Below, piece by piece: positions 1 through 12,300 of a DNA stretch of 64,000 nt. Position 1 is the first letter of the stretch. Each line of letters opens with the position of its first letter. The stretch lies in the NCBI GenBank assembly GCA_027257055.1, contig JAPVLO010000991.1, forward strand, positions 186,001 through 250,000. Direction: 5' to 3'. Under the pieces are notes generated by a model. That model saw only the letters and a program-made list of their open reading frames with translations, ran no database searches and had not been told where the DNA came from. This stretch comes from Cephalopachus bancanus (taxonomy: Eukaryota; Chordata; Mammalia; Primates; Tarsiidae). The position numbers were made by a program, and so were the translations under genes.

Positions 1-134
1 GAATAACCACTTCACGGCCCTACACCTTGCATCCCTCCTTCAATGAGGATTCTCTCACCTGCTCTATGTGTACCTGGATGATTTCCAGGACCAGGAGAGA
101 ACAAGCTTGCTCCCATTTTCCCTTCTACTAGAAA
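1..134. repeat. Partial ~506-bp satellite monomer, left edge of window
   Basis: This segment matches the tail of the monomers seen at 3.1-13.3 kb (shared words such as 'CTCTCACCTGCTCTATGT' and 'AGGACCAGGAGAGAACAAGC'). It stops at 'CTACTAGAAA', and the next part of the monomer ('AGTATCTTCACCTCC') resumes at 3128. The array therefore continues to the left of the window, and the L1 at 135-3127 interrupts a monomer. Confidence 0.85.
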
Positions 135-368
135 CACAGTCAATATCACACAGAACGGGTAGAAGTTGGAAGCATTCCCCCTAAGAACCAGAACAAGAAA
201 AGGATGGCCATTTTTACCCTGCCTATTTAACATAGTACTGGAAGATCTAGCCAAAGAAATCAGCCAAGAAATAAAAAGGATCCAAATAGGAAATGAGAAA
301 GTCAATCTCTCTTTGTAGACAATATAATTCTATATCTAGAAAACTCAAAAGACACCTAGACGTGATAA

Positions 369-452
369 GTGACTTCATTAAGGTTTCAGGCCACAAATAC
401 AACTTTCAAAGTGACTTCATTAAGGTTTCAGGCCACAAATACAACTTTCAAA
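369..452. repeat. Perfect 42-bp tandem duplication inside the L1
   Basis: The 42-bp segment 369-410 (starting 'GTGACTTCATTAAGG', ending 'ACTTTCAAA') is repeated identically at 411-452. L1 ORF2 has this stretch once, so this is a local duplication. The absence of differences between copies suggests it is recent. Confidence 0.95.
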
Positions 453-532
453 ATAAGTAGCATTCTTATTCAAAGCATTCTTATCCAAAAACATTCAAGC
501 TGAGAACCAAATCAAGAACACAATCCTATATA

Positions 533-541
533 CCACACACA

Positions 542-583
<42 letters not shown>
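533..583. repeat. (CA)n microsatellite
   Basis: Run of about 25 CA dinucleotides with two CATA interruptions, inside the L1. Confidence 0.97.
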
Positions 584-586
<3 letters not shown>

Positions 587-1167
587 TGAAATATATCTAA
601 CCAAAGAGGCGAAAGAGCACTACAATGAGAACTACAAAAATGCTGGGGTGGGAGAGGAAATCAAAGATGACACAAAAACAAATGGAAGAACATTCCAAGC
701 TCATGGGTTCAAATAATATCATGAAGATGTCCATAACTGCCCAAAGCAATCTACAGATTCAACATAATCCTTATGAAATTACCAGCATCATTTCACAGAA
801 CTAAAAAAATAGTTTCCAAAATTCATTTGGAAGCAAAAACAAGCCTGAAAAGCTAAAGCAAGCCTAAGTAAAAACCTAGAGACATCACATTACCCAATTT
901 CAAACTTTATTACAAGGTTATGGTAATCAAAACAGCATTACCTCTACAAAAATAAGACTATATAACAATGGAATGGAATAGGGAACCCAAAAATAAAGTC
1001 ACTCACCTACAACTAACTGATCATTGGAAAAGTCAACAAAAATAAACATTGGGAAAAGACACCCTATTTAACAAGTGGTGCTGGCAAAACAGGCTGTGTG
1101 CAGAAAACCAAAGTTGGTCCTTTACTTATGACCTTACAAAAAAATTAACTCAAGATTGATTGAAGAC

Positions 1168-1458
1168 TTTTTTTTTTGAGTTGGTGTCTCACTCTGTCAC
1201 CCAGGTTGGAGAGTAGTGGCATGCTCCTGGCCACCGCAGGCTCAACCTGATGGGCTAAGGCAATCGTTCCTCCTCAGCCTTCCGAGTACCTAGAACTACA
1301 GACACGTACCACCATGCCCAGCTAATTTTTTTATTTATTGTGGAGATAAGGTCTCACCAAATTGCCCAGGCTGGTCTCGAACCCACAGGTTCAGGCAATC
1401 CTCTCACCTCGGCCTTCCAAAGTGCTGGGATTATAGGCGTGAGCCACTGAGCCTGGCC
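1168..1458 (-). mobile_element. Alu, full-length dimer
   Basis: T-run followed by 'GAGTTGGTGTCTCACTCTGTC' and ending 'GCCTGGCC'; both arms are present. It sits inside L1 ORF2 directly next to a second antisense Alu. Confidence 0.93.
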
Positions 1459-1459
1459 A

Positions 1460-1757
1460 TTTTTTTTTTGAGTCAAAGTCTTACTCTGTCGCTCAGGCTG
1501 TAGTGCAGTGGCATGATCACGGTTCACGAAGCCTCCACCTCCTGGGCTGATGGGATCCACCATCTTCAGTCTCCCAAGTAGCTAGGAAAGCATGCATGTG
1601 TCACCATAACCAGTCAATTTTTAAAGTTTTTATAGAGATGAGGTCTGTCTATCTAGCCTAGGCTGGTCTCAAACACCTGGGTTCAAGCAATCTTCTCACC
1701 TCAGCCTCCCAAAATGGTGGGATTACAGATGTAAACTTTATATCATGCCCAACCTTG
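1460..1757 (-). mobile_element. Older, diverged Alu
   Basis: T-run then 'GAGTCAAAGTCTTACTCTGTC'. It is more diverged than the neighbour at 1168-1458 and lacks that element's diagnostic changes, as expected of an older AluJ-like copy. After it, L1 ORF2 sequence resumes. Confidence 0.85.
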
Positions 1758-2229
1758 ATTAAAAGCTTAAAGCTAAGACCTCGTACTTTAAAAATACTGG
1801 AAGAAAACCTAGAAAACACTCTTCAGGATGTTGGTCTATGCAACACATTTATGTCCAAGTCCTCAAAACCAAATGTAGCAAAAACAAAAATTCACAAGTG
1901 GGACCTAATTAAATGAAGGAAATTGTGCAAAGCAAAACAAACTATTAATAGAGTAGACAGACACTCTATAGAATGGAAGAAACCAGTTCCAAACGATGCA
2001 TCCAACAAAATGACTAACATCCATAATCTACAAGGAACTGAAACTGACAAGAAAAAAACCCATAAAAACATGGACAAAGAACATGAACAAACACTTCTCA
2101 AAGGAACATATGTAAACAACCCACAAACAGGAAAAAATACTCAACATCACCAGTCTTCAGAGAAACACACATCAAAACCACAATGAGATACCATCTTACA
2201 TCACTCAGAATGGCTTTTATTAAAAAGTC

Positions 2230-2542
2230 GATTAGTCTATCATACTCAGCGATCTATCACAGTAACAAAGAACTGAGTACCACATGTTCTCCCTTATAAG
2301 TAGACCCTGAACATTTATCATAATACTGTAAGAAAGGGTTTAGCAGTAGCGGGATACTGCCAGGGGAGGGATGAGGGGAGCACATAACATCAATAAGGGT
2401 ACCTGATCTCAAACCAAGCAAAGTGGGGACCAAAGGGATGCTCAAACTTTACCTGCATGATGACAACATATATACCTAATCCTGAATTGTACCCAACATC
2501 TTTTAAATTAAAAAAAGGTAAAAGAAAAACCAGAGAAGAAAA
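2230..2542 (+). mobile_element. Young L1 3' end, strongly 5'-truncated, nested in older L1
   Basis: Matches the 3' ends at 19.6, 42.4 and 44.5 kb ('ATCTATCACAG', 'CAGGGGAGGG', 'CTGAATTGTACCC'). It is flanked by 'AAAAAGTC' at 2222-2229 and 2543-2550, a plausible target-site duplication. L1 ORF2 sequence continues across it. Confidence 0.85.
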
Positions 2543-2765
2543 AAAAAGTCAAACAACATATGTTCGCGCGGTTACAGAGAAAGGGGAATGTTCAAACACT
2601 GTTGTTGGCAACGTAAACTAGTGCAGCCTCGGTGGAAAGCTGTTTGAAATGTATCAAACAGCTAGAAATTATCTTTAGCAAATTAACCTAGAAACAGAAA
2701 ACCAAATACTGCATGTTCTCACTTATAAATGGAAACTAATGAGCTAGGGAGGTGAAAAATACAAG

Positions 2766-2893
<128 letters not shown>

Positions 2894-3127
2894 AAGTACA
2901 AGGGAGCTAAACATTAGGTGCACACGGGCATAAAGATGGAACAACAGACACACTGGAGACTCCTAAAGGGAGGAGGGAGAAGTGAGAGTTCAAAGACTAC
3001 CTATTGGGTACCATCTCCACTATTTGAGTGATGGGTTCCATAGAACCCCAAACCTCATCATCATGCAATATAACCACATACAAGCATGTACATGTACCCC
3101 TTGAATTCAGGATAAATTAAAAATAAA

Positions 3128-3838
3128 AGTATCTTCACCTCCTCTGTCTTTACCTTCTCTAACCTGTAAGGGGTCATGTTGTTAGGAATGTACCACTGAA
3201 ACTCTCTTGATAATAACTGAAGCCATATGGCCACCTAATATCTCCCAAGATCAGATAAGGCAGCTCAAGTTACCTGCACCTCCATCCCATCACTGGTCTA
3301 AAGACACCACAAACTTGTACTTGGTGAGCCTTACTCTACCCAGAAAAGAACCAGTTACACATAGTATAAGTGACTGATACCTGTCTGGGTAGGGCACCGC
3401 ACACAGCATGTCTGAATGGAGAGCTTCTGTCCTATGTTCCAATGTAAACCACGGCAGCTTACACACTCCCACAAGTAGAGCATGATAACTGAACCCTGAT
3501 CTCATAAGGACTAGGGAATACCCACTCCACTGACCTCTAACTTGTATCCCATCTTCAGTGAGGGTCTTCTCAGCTGCTCTATGTTTTCCTACATGATAGG
3601 AAGGACCAGGAGAGAACAAGTTTGTCCCATTTTTCCTTTCTATTGGAAAATATTCTAAGGAATACCCACTCCACTGTCCCCCAACTTGCTTAAAGAGGAT
3701 CCTCTCACCTGCTCTGTGTACACCTGGACGATAATCCAAAGCAAGAGAAAACTGCTTGTTCCCTTTTTTTTTTTCTAGGCAACGTCTTTCTCTCTAACCT
3801 GTAAATGTACAACACAACAGGAAGGGATTACTGAAAAT
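3128..3838. repeat. Satellite array block A: one complete and two partial ~506-bp monomers
   Basis: A full monomer (3128 to about 3650) is followed by a tail-only piece (about 3651-3780, repeating 'AATACCCACTCCACTG') and the first ~55 bp of another monomer. The block then ends abruptly and passes into sequence related to that after 13.33 kb. On the minus strand a 149-codon frame is open across the block, but equivalents in other monomers are broken, so I do not call a gene. Confidence 0.85.
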
Positions 3839-4523
3839 AGTTTGCTCCTCCCCAAAGTTAAAAAATGGACACACACATACACAAACACCATTTGAGGCAT
3901 CCACCACATCCTGCTGCACTCTAAAAATACTTACAATATAAACATAAGGAAAACCAGTTGAAAGACCCCCAGAATCCTAGTAATGGAAGTGGATATGGGT
4001 CAAGGAGTAGAATATGGATAGGACAGAAATGTCATTTCCTCTTTCATTCCTTAAGCTAGGCAACTAAGGCTGAAGGGACAGTACTCATACCTTGTAGCCC
4101 TTCAGAGATCCTCCTCTTGGGACTGGCACAAATTCCACAAAAGGGATTAGACTCCTTAGGTTGTGGCTTACATGTCCAGTTAGTGTAGAAACAGGAATGA
4201 GCGGATTGAGGTGCTGCAGTCAGGTAACTGAGGGCAGGAACAATGGACGACTGTCTTTCAAGTATCAGCTCTGTAGTCTGCTGTCAAGACAGTTATTAAC
4301 ATTCTTTTTCTTTTCCATTTAATGCTGTTATTATCAATCTATCCCAGGCCATCCTATTTCCTTCAGCAAGTCCTTTGTCGGTCTGTGACTGAAGTATTCC
4401 ATCTGTGAAATAAAGACTATGATACACTAAATACACTTATCCTCTTCCAACTTTTAACAACTTTGTTAACTGAGATATAATTCACATACAAAAAGCCAAT
4501 CTTTTAAAACTTAGTCAATTTTA
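3839..4523. other. Array-flanking sequence F', homologous to 13.33-13.56 kb
   Basis: At 3841-4080 the sequence aligns with 13338-13560: both hold an 'AAGTTAAAA' block, a 'CCACATCCT' block, an 'ACCCCCAGAATC'/'ACACCCAGAATT' block and a 'TTTCCTCTT'/'CTTCCTCTT' block in the same order. I see no known element in it, and nothing recognisable in 4100-4523. Confidence 0.6.
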
Positions 4524-4815
4524 GGCCGGGCTTGGTGGCTGACACCTGTAATCCCAGCACTTTGGGAGGCAAGAAGATTGCCAGAGCCCAGAGGTTCGAG
4601 ATCAGGCTGTGCAATTTGGCAAGACCTCATGTCTACATTAATTTTTAAAAAATTAGCCAGACATGATGGCACATGCCTGTAGTTCTAGCTACTTCGAAGG
4701 CTGAGGCAGAAGTATCACCTGAGCCCAGCAGATCAAGGCTGCAGTAGCCACGAGTGTGCCACTGCATTACAGGCTGGGATAGAGTCAGACTCTGACTTTA
4801 AAAATAATAATTTTA
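4524..4815 (+). mobile_element. Alu, full-length
   Basis: Starts 'GGCCGGGCTTGGTGGCTGAC' and ends in an A-rich tail near 'CTTTAAAAATAATAA'. Both arms and the middle A-rich linker are visible. Confidence 0.92.
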
Positions 4816-4829
4816 CAAAATAAACTCAA

Positions 4830-5515
4830 TTTCAGGATATTGGCTGGTACCTGGAAAACCCTGACCTACTTTGTATCTCTGGATTTTCATTTAGTAGACA
4901 TTTCACACAAATGGAATCCTACAATATGTGTCCTTTTGTGTCTGTATTCTTTCACTTACCGTAATGTTATCCAGGCTCCTGAATGTGGTAGCATGTATCA
5001 GTGCTTCATATCCATTTGTGCCTGAAAAATATTACATTGCATGGAAAAACCACATTTTATTTATCCGTTCATCAGGTAATAGATACAATGGTTGTTTCCA
5101 ACTTTGGGCTTTTATGAATAATATTGTTATGAATATTAGTATACAAGTTTTTCCCCCTTTTTTTCTATGTCGGCTTGCTAGGGAAGCATTCTTTGCAAAA
5201 ATATACATACTCAGATTTGGTGGCTATGTACCTAGGATTCAAGTGCTGAATCACAAATTAAAACCACATTTAACTTTTTGAGGAACTCACACACTGTTTT
5301 CCAAAGCGGCTGGACCATTTTACCAACCTACCAGCAATGTGTGATTCTTCTCATTTTCCCCCCAATCTCACCAACACTTTTAGATGAGAACCTTCTTCTG
5401 GGCATGAAGTATAATGTCATTGTATTTTTCACCTGTATCACCCTCATTTCCTATAGTTTTATTTTTTCAAATGTTTATTGGTCACTAATACATTTTTGGT
5501 GAAAAAGCTACTAAA
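4830..5515 (-). mobile_element. Old L1M 3' fragment
   Basis: The plus strand reads as the complement of an old L1 ORF2 C-terminal region: 'TTTATGAATAATATTGTTATGAA' class words, then 'CACACTGTTTTCCAAAG' and 'CCAGCAATGTGTGA'. It is diverged and interrupted by stops. Confidence 0.8.
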
Positions 5516-6304
5516 ATTATTTTCCTGCTTTTAAATAAGCTTATGTTCTTATTCAATAGTGGAAATTAAATAATCTACATAAAATTATCTTATGTGATAC
5601 ACAATACGAAAATATTTTTTAACATAGTGACTTCTTTGAGAATTCTTGACAAAAACTAGAATTGTCCTTTTCTTCATACCAAAATTTCTCTAAAAGATAG
5701 CACTTCAATAACACACCATGACACGGCCAGGCTGGAATGACACAAAGTCCTTTCAAAATCATAATTTTGGTGCAAAGCTCTCTGAATACAATCAACTCTT
5801 GTAAGACAAACATAGAGGATTACTAATAGAGGAATAGCACAAAAGTAAAGGTGTGATTTTGTGTTATTGATACTCTGATTTAAAGCAATTTAAAGGGATA
5901 ATGTAGGATGTAATACTTGATCTAAAACTATTTCAGAATGTGTACTCCTACAACTAGAATAGTCTTAAAAATGAATAATATCAAGAGGTAAGGTGGTAGG
6001 CCAAATTTGAAATGTACAAAAATTAGAATGTAATTTGTAACAATTAATTATAAATTACAAAGAAAATAAAAAAGGATGTGAGAACACAGTCTCACTAAAA
6101 ACCTAAATATACAATTACTAAGCATAAATTTATCTTATGCTTTTTAGGCACCTACAAAGAAGGCATCTTTCCTGGAGAACTCAGAGTTGAATTTCTCACC
6201 CTTCTTTTGCATTTGTGTCAAGGAGTAAACAGGATCTATACTGAGAACCTGTTCCTATCAGTTGAGATTAAAACACAGTGGTCTATAGCCACAGTTAAAG
6301 CCTA
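5516..6304. other. AT-rich interval without recognised content
   Basis: Nothing recognisable here. A 64-codon minus-strand frame (5619-5813) is intact from ATG to stop, but I do not recognise the product and it has no visible exon context. Confidence 0.6.
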
Positions 6305-9300
6305 AACGTCTTGGGGACCTTTGAGGTACAGGTGCCTGCCAAGATCCTCCCGGGTTAAAGGAAAGCAATTCAAGGATGCGTGCAGCTCCACCCCATCACA
6401 AACCCATGTACTCTGGAAAGATGGTAATTGGTGACTCACACTATAATCAGAAAAGTACCAGTTCCACGTTGTGTAAGAGCTTGGCACCTTTTGAGTAGGG
6501 AAATACAGCAGGGCTGAATAAGCAGGTGCTATCCCATTCCCCACCATTCTCTCCCGCAGCTTTAATCACTACCGTCAGCACAGCATGATGCCTGAACCCT
6601 GATCGTATTCATAAGGCCCTTTAAAAAGACCCACAAAGCTGCCCTCCAACTTGCCTGTCTCCCCACAATGAGCATCTTCTCACTTATTCGATGTTTACCT
6701 AGGAGACTGCCAGGCCCAGGAAAAAATTAAGTGGGTTTTCGTTTTTTCCTCTTCAATAAGTTTCATCATCTCCCCTATCATTATTTCCTCTACCCTTACA
6801 TGTGTTCACTTTGTAAGAAGTGGAACTTTCAAATCATCTTGTGGATGGCTGAGGTTGAGGTGGTTGCTTAGAATCTCCTGGGATCAGGAAAGGCAGGTCA
6901 AGGCACATGAAATTACACTCCATCACCAGTCCGAAGGCCAAAATAAACTTGTACTTGGTGAACCACACTACCCAGAGAGGAACCAGTCACCGGTACTCTG
7001 AGTACTAAGTGACGGGTGCCTTTCGGGCTAGGGCCCTGCACAAAGCACATCTGAATGTGGATGTGCTGCCACACCTTGAAAGAAACCCACCACAGTTTTC
7101 ATCACTACCTTCAGCACAGAATGAGGCCTGAACCCCGATCTTGTATATTCACCTAGTCCAAGAAAATACTCAGCCCCTTGCCCTCCAATGTGCATCCCTT
7201 ACTCAATGAGTAATCACTCACCTGCTCGGTGTTTACCTAGATGATTCATGAGAACAAGCTTGTTCTCATTTTCTCTTCTATTAGAAAGTATCTTCACTTC
7301 CTTTAACTTTCCTAACCTGTAGGTATTCTCATTGTTAGAAATGGGCCACTGAAATCACCTTGAGGATTACTGAGGTCCAGTTGGTTGCTTAGAACCTCTG
7401 CAGATCAGTAAGGCAACTTCATCCCATTACTGGTCTAAGGGACTACAAACTTGTACATGGTGAGTTTTACTCTATCTAGACAGGAACCACTCACGTGTAG
7501 TCTAAGTTCTGGATAGAGTACTGCAAACAGCATGAGTGAATGTGGAGTTGCTGGTCCATACCCAATTGTAACCCACTGTAGTCTCACCAATTTTCTCACT
7601 GGAACATTATACCTGAATCATGAACTTATTTATTTTTTAGTTCTAGGGAATATCACCTCCTCTACCCTGCAAACTGCATTCTTCTCTCAGTGAAGCTACC
7701 CTCAACTGCTCAATGAGTTCCTGGATGATTGCACCAGGAATAAAGAAAAAGCTTGTTTCCGTTTTCTACGAGAAAGCATCTTCCTTTTCTCTATATTTAT
7801 CTTCTCTAACCTATACGTGTACATATTGTTAAGAACAGACCATTGAAATCTTCCTGCGGATATCTGAGGTGCAGGTGGCCACCTAGTATCTCTTGAGATT
7901 AAATCAGGATGTTCAAGGCTTCTCCAGCTTCTCCCACTTCACCAGCCAAAGGCTACCACAAACCTTGTCATGGTGAGCATTACTCTACCCAGAAAATAAC
8001 AAATGATACATCGTAAAAGTGCCTGGTACCTTTCTGATTAAGGCCCTGCACACAGCATAGCTTAATATGGAGGTCTACTGGATAGATCAACTTAAACACC
8101 TGCAGCATTCATCATTTCCTTCAGCACAGTAAAGCCTGAACCCTAATCCTTTAAATTCATATATCCTAGGGAGTACCCACTCCACTGCATATACCCTAAA
8201 TCCAACCCTCAGTGAGGATCCACTCATGTGCCACTCAATGACTGGCAGGGAGAGCAGAGAACATGCTTGTTTCCTAGTCTCTTCTATAAGAGAGTATATT
8301 CATCTCCACTTTCCTTATCTTATCTAACCTATACATGCTGAAGAGTAAAATTATCTTGAGCAAAAATGAGGTGCAGGAGGTCACCCAGGATCTCCTGGAA
8401 TCAGGCAAGGCAATTCAAGGCACCGTCATGGGGCTGAAGGCCATCACAAGCATGTACTTGGTCAGTTTTCTTCTACCCAGAGAGGCAACAGACACGTGTA
8501 GTATAAATGAATGATATCTATCTGGATAGGGCACTGTACACAGTAGGTCTGAATGTGGAACTACTGCTCTATACCCCACTGCAACTACCTGCAGCTTTCA
8601 TCACCCACCTAGTACACTGTGACGTCTGAACTCTGATCTTATTTATTCTTAAGGGCAAGGGAATGCCCAACTCCACTGGCCTCCATTTTAATTCTTTCCA
8701 AATGAGTACCAACTTATCTGCTTTATATTGACCCAGGTAATAGGCAAACTTGTTTCCATTTTCTCATGTATCTTCAGCAATTGTTTTTACCTTTTCTAAC
8801 CTCTAGGGATTCATGGTGTCAGGAATAATTCCCTGGAAAAAATCTTGAAAATGACTGAGGTTAGGTAACTATGCCCTTTCTCCTAAGAGCAGATAAGGCA
8901 CCTTAAGGCACCTGTACCTGCAACTGCATCACTAGTAGGAGGACCTCCAAATATCTGTGCTGGGTGAGCCTTAATCTACCCAGAGAAGCACCAGACACAT
9001 TTAGTATAAATGACTGATACCTTTCTGGGTAGGGTACAGCCCACAACATATCTGAATCTGGAGCTTCTGCCACATACCCAAGGAAAGTCCTGGTAGCTTT
9101 CATCACCTGCCCAGTAGCCATGACCCCTTCACCTCAAAATTATTTATCTGTAAGTCGTAGGAAATATCCATCCACTGGCCTACACCTTGCATCCCTCCCT
9201 GAGTAACCTCTCACCTGCTGTATATTTACCTGGGGATTGGGAGGACCACGAGACAACAAGCATGTTCCCGTTTCCCACCTACTAGGAATTACCAACACCT

Positions 9301-12300
9301 CCTCTGTCTTTATCTTCTTTTAACTGTAGGTGTCAGGTTGATAGACATAGAGTGTAGAAAGCACCTTGAGAATGAGATCCAAGTAACCACCTAGTATTCC
9401 CCAAGATCAAGTAAAGCATTTCAAGGTGCCTGTAGTTTCACCTTTAGCACGGGTTCGAAGTCACCAAATACTTGTACATTGTGAGCCTTCCTCTACCCAG
9501 AGAGGCATCAGACACATGCAGAATAAATGACTGATACCTGTCTGGGTAGAGCACTGTACACAGTGGTTTGAATGTAGAACTATTGCTCTATACCCTAACG
9601 TAACCACTTGCAGTTTTCATTAACCACCCGGTACACCATTACGTCAGAACCCTGGTCTTATAGATTCTTAAGGGCTATGGAACACCCATGCTGCTGGACT
9701 TCACTATGATCCTTCCTGGATGAGTTCTGACTCACCTGCTCTATATTGACCTGGGTAATAAGGCCAGGAGAAACAAGTTTGCTCCCAATTTCTCATGTAT
9801 CTTCAGCAACTCTTATTACCTTCTCTAGCCTCCAGGGATTCATGGTGTTAGGGATAAACCACTGAAATTCTCTTGAGAATGACTGAGGCTAGGTGACCAT
9901 GCTCTATCTCCTAAGATTGGATATGGCTGCTCAAGGCACCTGAAGCTTCATCTCCATCACTAGTAGGAAGGCCTCCAAATACCTGTGCTGGGTGAACCTT
10001 AATCTACCCAGAGAGGCAACAGACACGTTTAGTATAAATGACTGATACCTTTCTAGGTAGGGTACGGCCCACAGTGTATTTGAATGTGGATCTTTTGCAG
10101 CTTTCATCACTTCCTCCATGATGCCTGAACCCTGACCTTATTTATTCGTAAGTCACAGGAAATACCCATCCACTGGCCTTCACCTTACATCCCTGCCCGA
10201 ATACCCCCTCTCACCTGCTCTATATTTACCTGGGTGATTGGGAGGACCAACAGACAACAAGCATGTTCTCATTTCTCATCTAACTAGGAAGTATCTTCAC
10301 CTCCTCTGTCTTTATCTTCTTTACCTTTTGGTGCCAGGTTGGTAGAAATGAACTACAGAAAACACTTTGAGAATGACTGAGATCCAAGTAGCCACCTAGT
10401 ATCCCCCGAGATCAGGTAAAGCAATTCTAGGTGCCTGTAGTTTCAACTTTATCACTGGTCCAAAGCCACCAAATACTTGTACACGGTGAGCTTTCTTTTA
10501 CCCAGGGAGACATCAGACACATGTAGTATAAATGACTGATACCGCTCTGGGTAAAGTACTGAACACAGCATGTCTGACTGTGCAGCTGCTGGCTCATAAC
10601 CCCACTGTAGTCCCCTGCAGCGTTGATCACTCACCCACTGGTTCATGATGCCAGAAATTTGAACTTCTTTATTCGTAAATCTTAGGAAATGCCCACTCCA
10701 AAGGCCTCCAACCTGTGTCCTTCCCTCACTGTATACCCACTCATATTCTTCACATTTACCTGGGAGACTGGCAAGACTAGGAGAGAACAAACTTGTTCTC
10801 ATGTATTAGGAAGTATTTCTATCTCCTCTGTTTTTAATCATCTCTGACTTACAGGTCTTTGTTATTAGAAATGGACAATGAAAATCACCTTGAGGATGAC
10901 TGGCCACCTAGTATCTCCTTTGATCAGGTAAGGAAGCTCAAGGTGCCTGCAGTTAAACCTCCATCACACGTCAAAAGGTTACCAAATATACTTGTATTTG
11001 GTAAGACTTACTCTACCCACAAAGGAACTAGTCACAAGCAGTCTAAGTCACTGATACCTTTCTGGACAGAGCACTGCACACCCACTATAACTGCCCACAG
11101 CTTTTATCTCTTCCCTAAGCACAGGATGAAGCCTGATTTACTGATAGGTCCTAGGAAATACTCCTCTCCCTTTCAATTTGCATTCCACCCTCAGTGAGGA
11201 TCTTCTCACCTAATTTGTGTATTATTGTGCAATTGGCAGGACCAGGGACGAACAAGCTTAATCCAATATTCTTTTCCATTAGGAAGAATATTCAGCCTTC
11301 CAGTCTTTATCGTCTCTAGCCTGTTGGTGTGCCTGTTGCTACGAATGGCACATGGAAGTCATTTTGAGGATGACTGAGGTCCAAGTGGCCATCTACTATC
11401 TCCTAAGATAAGGTAAGATAGCTTGAGGCGCCTGCAGCTTCAACCTTACCACTAGTCAGAAGGTCACAAAATACCTGTATGTGGAGAGCCTTACTCTACC
11501 CAGAGGAATCAAACTCATGTAGGAGATATGACTGATACCTTTCTGGGTTAGGTAATGCACACAACATGTCTCAACATGAAACTGTTGTCCCATACCCCAC
11601 TGTAACCCCCTGCCACTTTCATCTCTCCTCTAAGCACAACATGAGGCCTGAACACTGATCTTAATTATTAGTAAGTCCTAAGGAATACCCACTTACCACT
11701 CCTTCAACCTTCATCACATCTTCCACGAGGATCCTCTAAACTCTTTTATGTATAACTGTCAATAGGCAGGATCAGGAGAGAACAAATCTATTATGAAGTA
11801 TGTAAGGCTTCTCTTTCTTTACCTTTTATAACTTGTAATTCATGTTAAGAATGAACCACTGAAATCATCTTGAGAATGACTGAGGTATAGGTGGCCACCT
11901 AGTATCCCAAGATCAGGTAAGGCAGTTCAAGGCACCTGCATTTGCACCCCCATAACCAATGAGAAGGCTACTGAATCCTTGTATTAGGTGAGCCTTACTC
12001 TACCTAGATGGAAACCGTTAACAAGCAGCCTACGTGACTGATACATTTCTAGATGGGGTACTGCACATAGCATGTAAACTGTAAACTCCCTGCAGCTTTC
12101 ATCACTCCTCCCACCCCCGACCCACCGCTGAGTAGAGTGTTATGCCTGAATCCTGATCTTTTTTATTCCTAAGTCCTAGGGACTACCCAGACCACTACCC
12201 TCTACCTTGTAGCCCGTCTTCAACGAGGGTTCTCTCACCTGCTCTATATTTACCTGGATAACTTTCAGGACCCGGAGAGAACAAGATAGTTTCCAGTTTC

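Noticed and set aside
1923..2186. 87-codon plus-strand frame
   Set aside because: Part of decayed L1 ORF2 sequence; not an independent gene.
5619..5813. 64-codon minus-strand frame
   Set aside because: Open, but no recognised family, no splice context and short enough to occur by chance.
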